A DNA stretch of 64,000 nt from Botryosphaeria dothidea (Eukaryota > Ascomycota > Dothideomycetes > Botryosphaeriales > Botryosphaeriaceae). The stretch covers positions 558,001 through 622,000 of the forward strand of contig WWBZ02000073.1 in the NCBI GenBank assembly GCA_011503125.2. The letters run 5' to 3'. The position numbers and the translations under genes were made by a program. Every line of letters starts with the position of its first letter. The first letter of the stretch is position 1. A model generated the notes under the pieces. It was not told the origin of the DNA. It did no database searches and saw only the letters and a program-made list of their open reading frames with translations. Shown in pieces: positions 22,443 to 33,507 of the stretch.

Positions 22443-23329
22443 CTACACAACCTGAAATCCGAAGGCCAAAAGGTCCTGCTCATGCCTCACACTCTTCTCC
22501 CTATCCTCAATCACGACCTCCAGCGTCCAATTCTCCCTGTCCTGCGCAAAGACCCCCCACGCCTTCTCCCCGATGCTCTTCGCGTTAGCGTTCTTCTTAT
22601 CGTCGCTGACGGGCTCGTTCACCACAACCAGTGCGCAGTGCACGCCCGCGGGCCCGTACTGGCGGGCCAGGCTCTGGGTCAGGTTGTACTGAGCGGCCTT
22701 GCAGAGCGAGAGCGAGAAGAGGTGCGGGTAGGGGTCTTCGTGCAGCATGCTGTTGGTGACAAGGAGGCTGGGCTTGTAAGTCGAATCTCCAGTGAGCTTG
22801 AGGAGCTGCGGCAGGGCCCACTGGGCGGTTGTGTAGAGGCCGGTTACGGTGGTCTGGCGGACGGGGATGTTAGTTCTTGGAGCAACAATTACTCGAATTT
22901 GGATTAAGCTTTATTAGGGAGTGGGGAACGGAAGCTCAAGAGATGGACTGGGAAGATATGTTGGCATACGTTGAGATCAAACTCGATTTCATTGACAGGG
23001 AAGTCCAGAAGCTTGCTCGGTGCCACGCGGGCTGCGTTGAAGAGAACGCACTCGAGAGGCGTGTCCTCGAGGACCTTGTCGACTTCGGCGAGAGATTTCT
23101 TGAGCTCCTCGGTATTCGCGATCTCGGTAGGGACAGTGTGGATTGAGGCATCAGAGCCGGACTTCTCCTTGACAGATTCGGCGTCTTGGATCAGCCTTGC
23201 TGCATTGCGAGAGAGGAGAATGATTTTCTCGAAACCGTGGGAAGCAAAGGCAACTGCAACATGGACACCGATTCCGGGGCCAGAGCCGACGACGACGAGA
23301 GCACCATGGGGTTGAGAAGACGAGGACAT
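22443..23329 (-). CDS. Short-chain dehydrogenase/reductase-like protein with atypical active site
   Basis: Exons 23329-22970 and 22853-22443 are joined in phase 0 across a 116-nt intron (GTATGC...CAG, branch ACTAAC), giving 256 residues. The N-terminal Rossmann fold carries GSGPGIGVHVA, a variant of the TGxxxGxG dinucleotide loop, followed by strand-helix alternation and LFNAARV in place of the NNAG motif. At the active-site helix the sequence is FSLSLCKAAQYNLTQSL: the Lys is present, but the residue four before it is Leu rather than the catalytic Tyr. That pattern is seen in some uncharacterised fungal SDRs. It probably binds NAD(P) but may not catalyse a standard carbonyl reduction. Substrate unknown. 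Confidence 0.85.
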
Positions 23330-24406
23330 TTCGAAAGTCGTTTCTTTGAATTGAGTTGAACCGATGGAGAAGGAAATGCGGGGGATGAAGAGTGTCGAGA
23401 AGGGCGTTAAAGCTTCACGAACAACTAGCTGGCCGTGTATGATGTCAGCCCTTGGACCCTTTAGTCCGGATGTGCAGCTTCCGGAATAGAGACGCTCCGG
23501 AAAGAGAGTTATCTAGCGCATCAGCAACTAGCCATTTACCAGATGAAGATTACAGGCCACCACATCCCTGACCCATCTTGCATCTTGCATGAGCTGTACA
23601 GCACAGCCAGTAGCGTTTGATCTCCTAGTCAGGAAGAAAGTCAATAAAAAAGCTACAAACAGGAAACTAGGAGCATCGGGGAGAGAAAAGAGACTATTGG
23701 CAGCCAAAGAGGAATAGAGGCGGAAGGAAAGACAAGCAGGAAAATATCAAGGAAAGTGATGCGTTAGCGGTGCGTGTTTGCTGTGAGCATCGACGACCCA
23801 TCAATTTCATTGGCAGACGCCTGCGCAGGCAGCAATGGGGGAAGCAGGAATGCATAAATCAGCCAGATCCTAGAAAGCGGAGAGCAAGCATCAACCAATG
23901 TGGTGGAGGAAAGTCGGCGGGGTGGGTAAGCCGCCACGCCGGTAGTTTTGGGTTTTCCTGGATCGAGAGCCGCAGCTCGTAGGCCCAGCTATCGCTGACA
24001 TGGGACTGACGAGAGCCACAGAGTACTTCGGCTAGTCAATTGGCGGCTCCAGATCTGCGCAGCGCAACGTGTCGATGGAGACGGCGGAGGATGAAGTGGG
24101 GAGGAGGTGCCTTGGGGTGTGGCGGGGGCCAGATCGTGATCCAAGCACCCTGCATGCATACGGTGATCCCCCTCGACGGCCAGCCCTCCCCCCGTGCAAC
24201 TGGTTTCCACCCTCTTTGAGTCTTGACCAAGCCTCGTTCCTGGAGATCTCACAGCTAGCCGAGTCCTCCAAGCCACTACCTCGCGGATGATCTCCAGTCT
24301 GCCGCGCTGAACAGCAATTCTCGCGCCTCGACCCTCCCGCTGCCGCTCCACACTTATTGCGCAAAGCCACCTTCACCCCATCCTGCCCGACTCTTGAGCC
24401 GCAACC
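23330..24406. other. Divergent intergenic region
   Basis: About 1.1 kb lies between the dehydrogenase start (leftward) and the ArfGAP start (rightward). It is purine-rich around 23620-23760. Short ORFs only; no RNA gene or repeat recognised. Confidence 0.4.
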
Positions 24407-25937
24407 ATGAGCAAAATGTGGGAAGTCGACCCGGAGACCAGGAGCAAGGTGAGCACCGCGCGACCGCCAGGACCAACCTTTGCGCCTCTTTGGCAAGCGA
24501 CGTGTCCACTTCAAGCCAGAAGGTTACTGCGCGACAGCTGAGAACACCCTCACTAACGCCGCCGCGTGCATCCATAGCTCCTGGAGATCCAGAAAGAAAA
24601 CGGCAACAACTCATGCGTCGACTGCAATGCCCCGAGCCCTCAATGGGTATGTCTTCCACCATCGCCGCCCGCCGGGCCTCACGCTCGCAGCGCACCACTC
24701 TACATGCGCCTCCTACCCTTCCAGAGCGGTCGCTGATATGCAGTCTTGCAGGCCTCGCCCAAGTTCGGCATCTTCATGTGCCTGAACTGCTCCGGCGTTC
24801 ACCGTGGCCTCGGCGTGCACATCTCCTTCGTCCGCAGCATCACCATGGACGCCTTCAAGGCCGCCGAGCTCACCCGCATGAAGAACGGCGGCAACAGGCC
24901 TTGGCAGGACTTCTTCAACACCCACCAATCCAACCAGCTCGAGGGACGCACTTTCGACGACTGCACCATCAACGAGAGATACGACAGCGAGGCCGGCGAG
25001 GAGTGGAAGGACAGGCTGACGGCGAAGGTCGAGGGAAAGGAATACGTGCCCACGCCTAAGGAGAAGAAGCCTCTGCAAAAGAGGCCCACGGCGCCCCTCA
25101 GCGGTAGCAGGGGTGGAAGCCGATCAGGAACACCCGTGTCGCGTAACGATCTGGAAGGCTTTGCCCCTGGTCGCACCGGCTCGCCCAGTCTAGGCACCGC
25201 GTCGGTGTCCAAGAAGCAGCAGAATGAAGCCTACTTCGCGAAAATGGGCGCCGAGAATGCGAACAGGCCCGAGGACCTCCCGCCCAACCAGGGCGGCAAG
25301 TACGCCGGCTTTGGCAGCGACCCTTTCCCGCAGCAGCAATCGCAAGGCGCCGTTCCAGGCCTGGACGACTTTCAGAAGGATCCCGTGGGTGCTCTGACGA
25401 AGGGGTTCGGTTGGTTCAGCACTACCGTACAAAAGACGGCAAAGACTGGCTACGAGGGCTGGGTCAAGCCCGGAGTGGAGAACGTACGCGGGCCTCCTAC
25501 CCCCAATTTCATTTGTGGCTCCCCGCACTAACACGATGCCTACCATACAGCTCTCAAAAGCAGACATTGCCGCACAAGCCCGCCAGGCAGCTCTAACTCT
25601 CGGACAGACAGCCCAATCCGCAAGCAAGAACGCCGCCGATTCCTTCAACCGCTTCGTCGAGGGTGATGATACGCTCGCATCGCGCAACGGAAATGGCGCA
25701 AAGAATGGAGGACCTGATGAGGATCACAAGGACTTCTGGGACTCGTTCGGAGCGCCACCTAGCGGACCTAGTCCGGACAAGAAGAGCTTCTGGGACGAAT
25801 TCTCCGCTGCCGGAGACCAGGTCACAAACAAGCCAAAGCCAACCAGTGTGGGCACGGCGGCGATGAAGAAGGGAGGCAGTGGTAGTGCAAGCGGTGCGCC
25901 GGCGAAGAAGGATGATGATGGATGGGGTGATTGGTAA
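24407..25937 (+). CDS. GCS1: Arf GTPase-activating protein, Gcs1/ArfGAP1 type
   Basis: Four exons, all in phase 0: 24407-24448, 24578-24646, 24752-25483 and 25551-25937, giving 409 residues. The ArfGAP zinc finger lies at about 14-130: CVDCNAPSPQW before the intron, then FGIFMCLNCSGVHRGLGVH with the catalytic Arg of the HRGLG motif, and ISFVRSITMDAF. The C-terminal half is Gly/Ser/Pro-rich with short amphipathic stretches such as FGWFSTTVQKTAKTGYEGWV, resembling the lipid-packing (ALPS-like) motifs of ArfGAP1/Gcs1. It ends in acidic and tryptophan motifs (DFWDSFG, SFWDEFS, DGWGDW) like the coat-binding motifs of this class. The protein stimulates GTP hydrolysis on Arf1 at the Golgi and is needed for COPI vesicle uncoating and cargo sorting. 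Confidence 0.93.
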
Positions 25938-26471
25938 ATGGTGGCAGCAGTGTTGGTATCGGATTGTGATTGGATGCTTGCAGCGATTGAAGGCATGGAA
26001 TGGCGGATGGTATCTATATGTATGGGCGCATAGAATGTGCGCCGGACGCGGAATGGTTTTTATGTTTTCTCTACGACGCTGGCGAACAGAGGGCGATCTC
26101 GGAGGCGGGTGTTGGTTGGCGGGCAGGTCATCACGCAAGATGAGTTCCAAGGTTGCGCGGTAATGCCAAAGAATAGAATTATTTTTCACTTCAGCAGAAA
26201 ACAATTGGAGAACGATGCATCGAGGTCGAGGGTCCGAGAGTCGCAGCAGAGCCCTGTGAATCGTTGCTGTCCCGGGATTCCCCACACATGATTGAGCCGA
26301 GCTCGGCTTCGGCTAGAAGAGCTTCAGCAGCACCGGTCCCGCATTCCAAGCTTCACCACCATCACCACCCTCTCCTCCAGCTCTCACATCAGCGGGGACG
26401 ACCATCCAACGACCCGCCCATCGTTCGAGCTTCCCCATCCATCCGCCGCGCCCCCGTTCTCCCATTCAAGC
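25938..26471. other. Tandem intergenic region, ETF-beta promoter
   Basis: This 530 bp separates the ArfGAP stop from the ETF-beta start, both rightward. The part close to 26472 is C/T-rich, as is common before fungal start codons. Nothing else is seen. Confidence 0.4.
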
Positions 26472-27366
26472 ATGGCCTCGAAGCTTCGCATCCTCGTCCC
26501 CGTCAAGCGGGTCATCGACTATGCCGTACGTCCATCATCTCCTCCGCCGGCCGCCCTCCCGCACCCTTGATCGCACGCCCCAACCCCGTCTCGACAAACC
26601 CACCTCACAAAGAAAGCCCGAGGCTAATTGGTACCCTACACAGGTCAAGCCGCGCATCAACAAGGCCCAGACGGCCGTCGAGACGGCCGGCGTCAAGCAC
26701 AGCATGAACCCGTTCGACGAGCTCTCGGTCGAAGAGGCGGTGCGCCTCCGCGAGCGCAAGGCCCAGCCGGTCGACGAGATCATCGCGTGGAGCGCGGGGC
26801 CGGCGAAGGCCCAGGACGTGCTGCGCACCGCCATGGCCATGGGCGCCGACCGCGGCGTCCACGTCCAGACGGCCGACGGCCCCGCCGGCGAGCTCGAGCC
26901 GCTCGGCGTCGCCAAGATGCTGCGCAAGGCCGTCGAGGAGGAGAAGGCGAACCTGGTCATCCTCGGCAAGCAGAGCATCGACGATGATGCCAACCAGACG
27001 GGCCAGATGCTGTCGGGCTTGCTCGGCTGGGCGCAGGCGACGCAGGCGTCCAAGGTCGAGATCAAGGACGACGTGTGCACCGTCACGCGCGAGGTGGATG
27101 GCGGCGTCGAAACGCTGCGCGCGAAGCTGCCCATGATCATCACGACGGACCTGCGCCTGAACGAGCCGCGCTACGCTAGCCTGCCGAATATCATGAAGGC
27201 GAAGAAGAAGCCGCTGGCCAAGAAGAAGCCCGAGGATTATGGCGTCGATGCCGCGAACAGGCTGAAGACGCTTAAGGTCACCGAGCCGCCGCAGAGGCAG
27301 GGTGGTCAGAAGGTCGAGGATGTCGATGGCATGGTGGCCAAGTTGAAGGAGCTCGGTGCCCTGTAA
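26472..27366 (+). CDS. ETFB: Electron transfer flavoprotein, beta subunit
   Basis: Exons 26472-26525 and 26644-27366 are joined in phase 0 across a 118-nt intron and give 258 residues, close to the family's usual 250-260. The N-terminus LRILVPVKRVIDYA/VKPRIN is the family signature, followed by SMNPFDELSVEEAVRL and the nucleotide-binding core VILGKQSIDDDANQTGQML, which contacts AMP and the FAD of the alpha subunit. The C-terminus contains LPNIMKAKKKPL, equivalent to the recognition loop that docks acyl-CoA dehydrogenases. ETF accepts electrons from mitochondrial fatty-acid and amino-acid dehydrogenases and passes them to ETF-ubiquinone oxidoreductase. There is no obvious cleavable presequence, as in other ETF-beta proteins, which are imported through internal signals. 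Confidence 0.96.
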
Positions 27367-27831
27367 GAAAATGTGCGACATTCACGGGGAAATGATTTAG
27401 AAGAGAGACCTGTTTAGACGTTTCGGTCGACCAAAGGAATGAATGGGTTTATTGGAACATGATATCAAAAAGGGGACCGGGAGCTTGGATTACCCGGGCA
27501 TCTGTATTGTACATAGCAGGTATGAAACTGTTTTTTTTTTTTTAAATGTGGTTTGCATGTCTGAGACCGCTGATGCAAAGTTGGAAAGAATCGATACTTT
27601 GTCTAGAAGATGGCTGCATTGTTCAGCCCCTATAGTTGTCTTGTATCTGCACCCACTGTGCTTGAACAATTCTGCATTTATATCATAGATTCTCGACATT
27701 CCTAAGGCCGACCCGAGTTATGAATCGCAAGTGGGCATTTCACCTATCCTTCCACTCTAACGCTTCCACACTCGAGAGAACCCGCAGTCCTGCTCAACGC
27801 AATCTGCACAAAGTTCACCAATCTCGACGAA

Positions 27832-28244
27832 ATGGAACACTCAGCAATCATGGCCCAAAAACAACAACAACGACAATCCTCTCCCCAGCCGGAGTCCCTG
27901 CTTAACAACAGCCTGCCCAAGCTCCCTGCCGAACTGACAACAGTCCCGGCGTCGGTGAGGGAGCTGGAAGTGGACACTCGCACCCGGCGAACGAGTTCTG
28001 GCGTTTTGACAGAGTCTCGGGGCACGATAGGGAGCTATGTCGACTAGTCACCAATGTGGTGCCGCAGCTGACGCGGTTCCATGGGGCGGGCGCTGATGTG
28101 TGCGAGCGCGCGTACAGGGAGATCTGGCACGCCGCTCTGCGTTTGCCGCCGCTGGAGGATGGAGAGCGCTTGCGGAAGGAGGGCTGGCCCGGGAAGAGGG
28201 TGATCCACTTCGACTCTGGTGACGCATGGTCCCACTGGTTGTGA
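27832..28244 (+). other. Orphan coding-like stretch, possible small two-exon gene or remnant
   Basis: From about 27930 to the TGA at 28242-28244 one frame reads a protein-like sequence (HPANEFWRFDRVSGHDRELC, then VVPQLTRFHGAGADVCERAY, ending DAWSHWL) with balanced composition and no stop. Its upstream end has no ATG before a stop, so it needs a spliced 5' exon. The ATG frame at 27832 (MEHSAIMAQKQQQRQ) overlaps it in another frame and may supply that exon, but no donor-acceptor pair clearly fits. I recognise no family. It may be a short gene with a missed intron or a gene remnant. The rest of 27367-28662 holds the ETF-beta 3' flank, with a 13-base T run at 27531-27543, and the tract at 28367. 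Confidence 0.3.
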
Positions 28245-28366
28245 TGATATCGGGTTCTTTTCCGTTGATTTCTGCTGGTCGGGCTAACTGGTGCTCTGCT
28301 CTTTCGCTCTTTGTTGGCATCCTGCTTTTTTCTTTTATTTGACTCAGGAGTTCTATTATGCTTCTT

Positions 28367-28401
28367 CCCCCCCCCCCCCCCCCCCCCTCCTTTTTTTTTT
28401 T
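28367..28401. repeat. Homopolymer pair: C21 followed by T11
   Basis: A run of 21 C (28367-28387) is followed by TCC and a run of 11 T (28391-28401). The minus strand is therefore a 21-base G run able to form a G-quadruplex. It lies between the orphan coding-like stretch and the 3' end of the F-box gene. Length may vary or be misassembled. Confidence 0.9.
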
Positions 28402-28662
28402 CTTGATCGAATATTCTCTCAAACAGCATTCTTTCTGCTTCGAAGTGTGTGAAATATTGTGATTTTCTTGTGCATTTCCGAATATAAAATACACCGTTGA
28501 GTTGAAGTTCCCATGCATTGATCTTTGGAAAGTGTCTATTCCATGTCCCTGATCTAATTAGCCCCCGCGGCTCAAATCCCTCAAGACACCCAATTTCTCA
28601 TCCCCATTACGCTTCCATCTCCCATAGAAATAGAAAGAAAAGTGGAAGACTTCCCTGCACCC

Positions 28663-30198
28663 TCACTCCACCCGTTCCAACTTCGTATCCCCCAATAGCA
28701 CCAAGCTATACAAGTGCGAGCCTGCAAACTGCATGACAACCTCCGCGACCAGCGCGCTGCTCGCCCTGTAGCCCGGCGGGACGAGGCCGTACTTGAGGTC
28801 GCTCTGGAGCAGCGCGTCCCACCTGCGCGCGCGCTCAGCCAAGCGGCGGCCCCTTTCATTGCTGTCCTCGATAAACAAGATCTCGTAGTCTTCTGCGGGT
28901 GCGCTGGAGGGAACGAGCTCCCCGATGCGGAAAGCTTGGAGGAAGCGCGTGTGGCGGGGGTCGTATTCGTGCAGCTCGTGGATGCCGGGCAAGCGCGAGC
29001 CGTTGGACGTGGTGTACCACGCGCCCAGGTCCGCGAGGAATAGGATGTTGGGTAGTGTGCTGGCGGGCGAGCTCCCTCCGCCAGATGCTGACTTCAGCTT
29101 AACGTGGAGGATCCGCGTAGGCCCGGTGTGGTTGATGCGCAGTGAGACGGGTATGCTCGTCGTTGTGTTGGCGACCAGGTCCAAGATGTGGATGAAACCC
29201 TGCCCGTCGCTGTCCACGATCTTCGGGACTTCGGCCCTGTGGATTGTGAAGGTCCGGATGCTTGGGAAGGCGCCGTTATCGATGGCTTTGCGGAGGTCGC
29301 ACAGCATGACCTGGCAGACCATCTCCATGGCCGACGGGACGGTGTGGCAAGGCTCGTAGCGATCCTGATTGCACAGGTCGGACAGTCGTGGTGTCATGAC
29401 GCTGCCACTCCGGGTGACGAGGGCGTTCGTGGGCGACGATATGTCGATGAAGACTTGGCGGAGATGCGGAAACCGGATATTCTGATTCTGAGTGGACTGC
29501 GAAGTACCTAATATCAGGGGACAGGTGTCCCTGAGCTGTAGGCTTAGTCGATGAAGGCGAGGGAGGACATTGTTCAGCGCCTTGCATAGATGCTTCTCCG
29601 GCCACATTGGAGATGGCTCTTCCGTGCTTGGAGGGCGCATCTTGCTTGTGCAGAGTTCGAGGTCAGTGACGGACTGGGGGAGATGGTCAAGACAGTTCTC
29701 GATGAATTGTTGGAGAAAGCCGTCAGTCTGTTCCGGGTCATTGAGGGAAATTGATGTCTGGCCATTGATCGTGAGAGAGAAAGCCTTGAGGCGGATCATC
29801 TCAGATATTCTGAATGGCAGCCCGTAAATGTGAGTTGCCGACCAGTTTGTCGCGTGGTCGTTCGCGTCGTCAATCAGAATTGTCAGAGATGTGAGGTTGA
29901 CAATATGCTGCCGGGGAAACACAGTCATGAACCTCGTCAGCGTGTGGGGACCGTCGATCACTAAGTCCGCGTGTGTAAGATCTATGCCTAGGCTGGCCCA
30001 GTGTTTGCAGCAGGTAATCGCGTTGATGTAATCGGAGACCTCCGGGCAGCCATTTCGGAAAAGCTTCAGGACGTGGATCACCAGTTCATTGGGGAGCTGA
30101 GAAACAGGTGAGGTCGTAGCATCTGAATTGCAGTGGTGCTTGCGAGGGCGCTTCGTGCCGCGGTCTTGTCGGACCTCCTCCCTTCTGCTTCGTTTCAT
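28663..30198 (-). CDS. F-box-like protein, 511 aa
   Basis: One exon with ATG at 30198 (MKRSRREEV). The open frame extends further upstream but without another ATG. After a basic, probably nuclear N-terminus (KRSRREEVRQDRGTKRPRK), residues about 28-70 form an F-box-like motif (SQLPNELVIHVLKLFRNG) with the downstream Cys-Trp pair (CCKHW). The remaining 440 residues are a divergent repeat-like domain with alternating hydrophobic positions such as SVTDLELC and LPRLHRLSLQLR, suggesting degenerate leucine-rich repeats. F-box proteins are substrate adaptors of SCF ubiquitin ligases; many ascomycete members of this layout are lineage-specific and uncharacterised. The target is unknown and the fit to the F-box is moderate. 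Confidence 0.75.
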   Translation of the reverse strand: MKRSRREEVRQDRGTKRPRKHHCNSDATTSPVSQLPNELVIHVLKLFRNGCPEVSDYINAITCCKHWASLGIDLTHADLVIDGPHTLTRFMTVFPRQHIVNLTSLTILIDDANDHATNWSATHIYGLPFRISEMIRLKAFSLTINGQTSISLNDPEQTDGFLQQFIENCLDHLPQSVTDLELCTSKMRPPSTEEPSPMWPEKHLCKALNNVLPRLHRLSLQLRDTCPLILGTSQSTQNQNIRFPHLRQVFIDISSPTNALVTRSGSVMTPRLSDLCNQDRYEPCHTVPSAMEMVCQVMLCDLRKAIDNGAFPSIRTFTIHRAEVPKIVDSDGQGFIHILDLVANTTTSIPVSLRINHTGPTRILHVKLKSASGGGSSPASTLPNILFLADLGAWYTTSNGSRLPGIHELHEYDPRHTRFLQAFRIGELVPSSAPAEDYEILFIEDSNERGRRLAERARRWDALLQSDLKYGLVPPGYRASSALVAEVVMQFAGSHLYSLVLLGDTKLERVE

Positions 30199-32166
30199 CT
30201 CGAGTGCCGGAGATCTTGAACTAGAGAGGCGGTGTAAGATCTTGAAGTGTTGGTGGTTGTTGATGGAAGCTCCCAGTCGGCGATGGTGCAAGGTGGATTA
30301 CCGGCAAGGATTTGAGAAGAATTTGAAGAAGGTAAGGGCGCCTACTGGCCCTAAGCACCTGCTCAAAGTATGACGTCAGGTGTGAGGTTGACGGAGTAGG
30401 AAGGAGCGGGAAGTTTTTCAACAGCCACCGTCGAGTGCGTTAGTGCACAAGTGGGATATTCAGTGACTTAGGGGAAATAGAGAGTTGCTACAGCCGACAT
30501 TGACCCAGGCAAAGGTAAAATGAAGACCCGAAAGCACTCACCGGATGGCTTGTTGCTAGACTTATAGTTCACTTACCTCTGGACGGATGCTTTAACTCAC
30601 CACGGATTATGTTTGTCGAAGGTCATTGCCGCCAAACGTCGGTAACAGCACCCCTCCGTATGGGATACAGCTGGCAAATCAGTTTCGCGCATATCCAAAA
30701 CATTCCTTCGCAATCGCCGTAAAACCACTCCTCTACTGGCTCGATTGCGGTTTTCTGTATGTGTTGGCCTGGGAGTCCATTGCGTGTCTGTGCGCAGTAC
30801 ATTCCCCAGACGGAGCTATATGAGCAGCAAATTGCAGCCTCCTCGCCAGCCTTTTGATACATCATGGAGGCCCTCCCATGGGCCACACTCTCCTTTTTAC
30901 TTTCGGTTTTTATTGGCCGTCCAGTTCGAACAGACCATGGACTTTGTTTTCACCAAGCTCCTTTCCCTGTGCAAAACGAACAAAAAGCTGAAATACTGGG
31001 GCCTCTCTGATGCGTGACTTTGTTGAATGCCATAGAAGAAAGTGCGGGACAGCTCTGCCTACTGCATTCCAGGACGATGACTAAAGGAAAAAAAGACACA
31101 TGAAGTGAGGTCCAGAGAAGCAAGTATAACGCATTCAACGGTGATCGGAGCATTGGGAAAACGCTAAACCCAAAAAGGAGCACAGAAATCAAAAAGTGGT
31201 GGTGGGAAATTCGTAAACGTTGCTCCTGTCTCCTACTCCAGAGCCACCGGAAACGGAACAGAGAAGCAACGAAGAAGCAACCGCTCGCATTCGCAAGCAC
31301 TTCCCTTCCAGAACACCACCTTCTCATTTACCTTCATATGAACTCATCCATCAGGCACACACACGGTCATCGAAGACCCAAGCCTTGGCCTCGCACGTCC
31401 GCCTCCTGACTCGCACACAACCACGCAACCCTCTTTCTCTCCCGCCCACCCAACACCACCGACCCTTCGCAACATCTCACCGGAAAACGCAAATCACTAG
31501 CAGCCCTCTCGTACTTCCCTCTTCCTTCCTCATCTCGCATTGCGCCCTCTGCTCGACCCACACCCCCCCCAAACCAGCAATAATGATACTTAAAACTCCG
31601 TTAAGAGATCGACAAACGGTACCGAAATCAGCGAGGCACATCAATCACATGATGCGCACGACTCAAGCATAATACCTTCCTTAATAAGGGTCTGGAGATA
31701 TAAGGCGTTGAGGAAGAAGAAGAGCCGCGCGCATGGACATAGCAGTGGTGTGGGTCTGGTATTGTCGTTCGTGTCCCTCGTCCCACAGCGAAAGAAGGTC
31801 GCCTTGGGGGGGGGGTTTGCTCCGAGTCGTGTGGAAGGAGCGAGTCAGGTACGTCGTCCTCACCTGTGCGCACATTCGCCTTCATCATTTGAAATAGCAA
31901 TCAAAAAAGGTGAGACAGACACAGAGATGTATGGGCAAATAGAAGCAGCGATGTTGGAGACTTGTATTCATGCAGTTGAGAAGATGGGCGAGACGAATGA
32001 TTGGCTGTTGCAACCTTGCTGACACATGCCCCATTCGTGAATCAGTCCCCAAGAGCGAAGACTCCACAAAAAGGACCACCCGCACCTGCCAGGGCACACA
32101 CACACACGTACTCGTTCTCATCTCTTGGCGGACGAACGAACCCGAGCCCATCGCCTGGCGCCGTTG

Positions 32167-32248
32167 CGGCGGCGGCGGCGGCGGCGGCGGCGGCAGAGAA
32201 GAGGCGGTCAATGCTTCCGCAGCAGGGCAAGGGCAGGGGCAGGGGCAG
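32167..32248 (+). repeat. G-rich simple repeats: (CGG)9 and (GGGCAR)4
   Basis: Nine CGG triplets run from 32167 to 32193. Four GGGCAA/GGGCAG hexamers run from 32225 to 32248. The hexamer array has four runs of at least three G separated by 2-3 bases, a textbook G-quadruplex motif on the plus strand. Both are in the gene-poor interval and probably non-coding. Confidence 0.9.
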
Positions 32249-33473
32249 TGTGGGATGACACACTCTCTCCCACCACACCCGGGGCAATGGAGCGAAAAGA
32301 GAAGTGATTGTTATCGACCAACGAGAAGCCTGCGGCTCGGAACGTTGTGCCTTCTCTCGCCAAGAAAAGGTGCTAGGCCCAGCAGAGCCTTTTTTTGCAC
32401 GAGTCGTCCGCCGGGGAGGCTCTCGGTGCTAGCTCCTACGACTCCTCGCGTCCTATCAGCTGCTAGCTGGGCGCTAGAGACCGGTCTATCCACGAGTAAG
32501 CCAAGTGTGATGAATGCGGGTATTGAAAAAACCACCACCCTATACTATAGGCCGTGGTGAACTATAGTCTGCTTTCTTCGCTATCTGATGCGAGACAGAC
32601 TGCGGCGCGGACGGGCGGGCACCACACCAGGGAGCGAGAAAGGAAGAGGGGAAAGAGTGGGGAGAGAAAACACGGCATGACAAGAGGAGAAGCATAGCGA
32701 GGCAGAGCACGTGTGAGGAGGGCGGCGGCACAAGCAGCTATAGCCCACGCCATCAATTAGCCGCGTCTACAACAATCGATGATGATGAGAAATGATAAGT
32801 AATCTGGAGGTGATCTGTAAGGCGGGATAAAGCGAATGTGGGCTCTGTTTGTAGGTTCTTTCACGTGGCATCTGGTGATGATAGGATGCGGACTGGCATG
32901 CTGGACGAGCACAGTGGGCACGGAGCGGCCGTTCGAGAGCGGAGCGAAGTCGGTTCGAGGGTCAGAGAGGAGTCAGGGACCAGTGCGGCAGCGCCTCAAT
33001 TTCCGGCTACCAAACCGTCGGGTCGGCGCGGGTAGCATTGAGCAGACACCAAAGTCGAGGCGTTGGGTAAGTGAGGCGGACAACAGGGACCAAAGAAGGG
33101 CCTTGTGCCGTTGGGGAAGGGGACCGGCAATGGGGGTGGCAGCGGTTGTGCCGTTGGTGGTTCCAGCCTTCAGGGCATGGATCGTCGATGTGTCGTAGTG
33201 CTCATTGCTTTTTCACATTTTCCCGAGCATCGGAACAGCCGATTCACGTCACGGCAATTGCGCATTCTCGTACTTCTCCAGGTGTGCAGCCAAGCACGGA
33301 GCAGGCGGCCTGGCATTGGCGTCTGGCCGTCGTCGTCGTCGAGACGAGAAGGGTCCAGCGCGGTGATGACGGTGCGGAGCGAGCCATAGCGGCCAGGCGT
33401 GCAATTCGAAAAGAAAGCCGCGCGATTGACATGACTAGACGCGGTTGCGGGCCAGATAACGTAAACGGGCAAG

Positions 33474-33507
33474 GCGGTAATTCGTGGCGAGCGGTAATTC
33501 GTGGCGA
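33474..33507. repeat. Perfect 17-bp tandem duplication
   Basis: The unit GCGGTAATTCGTGGCGA occurs twice back to back (33474-33490 and 33491-33507), and the first four bases recur at 33508. It looks like a recent slippage or repair duplication. Confidence 0.9.

Noticed and set aside
30199..30291. Upstream extension of the F-box-like protein
   Set aside because: The frame is open, but it has no ATG before 30198, so it is treated as untranslated leader.
31970..32560. 196-codon frame with a poly-Gly stretch
   Set aside because: The Gly run is just the (CGG)9 repeat, and the rest has no domain or codon bias like neighbouring genes.
32930..32960. tRNA B-box-like GGTTCGAGGGTC
   Set aside because: It lacks the conserved terminal CC, no A-box lies at the right distance, and no acceptor stem can be paired.
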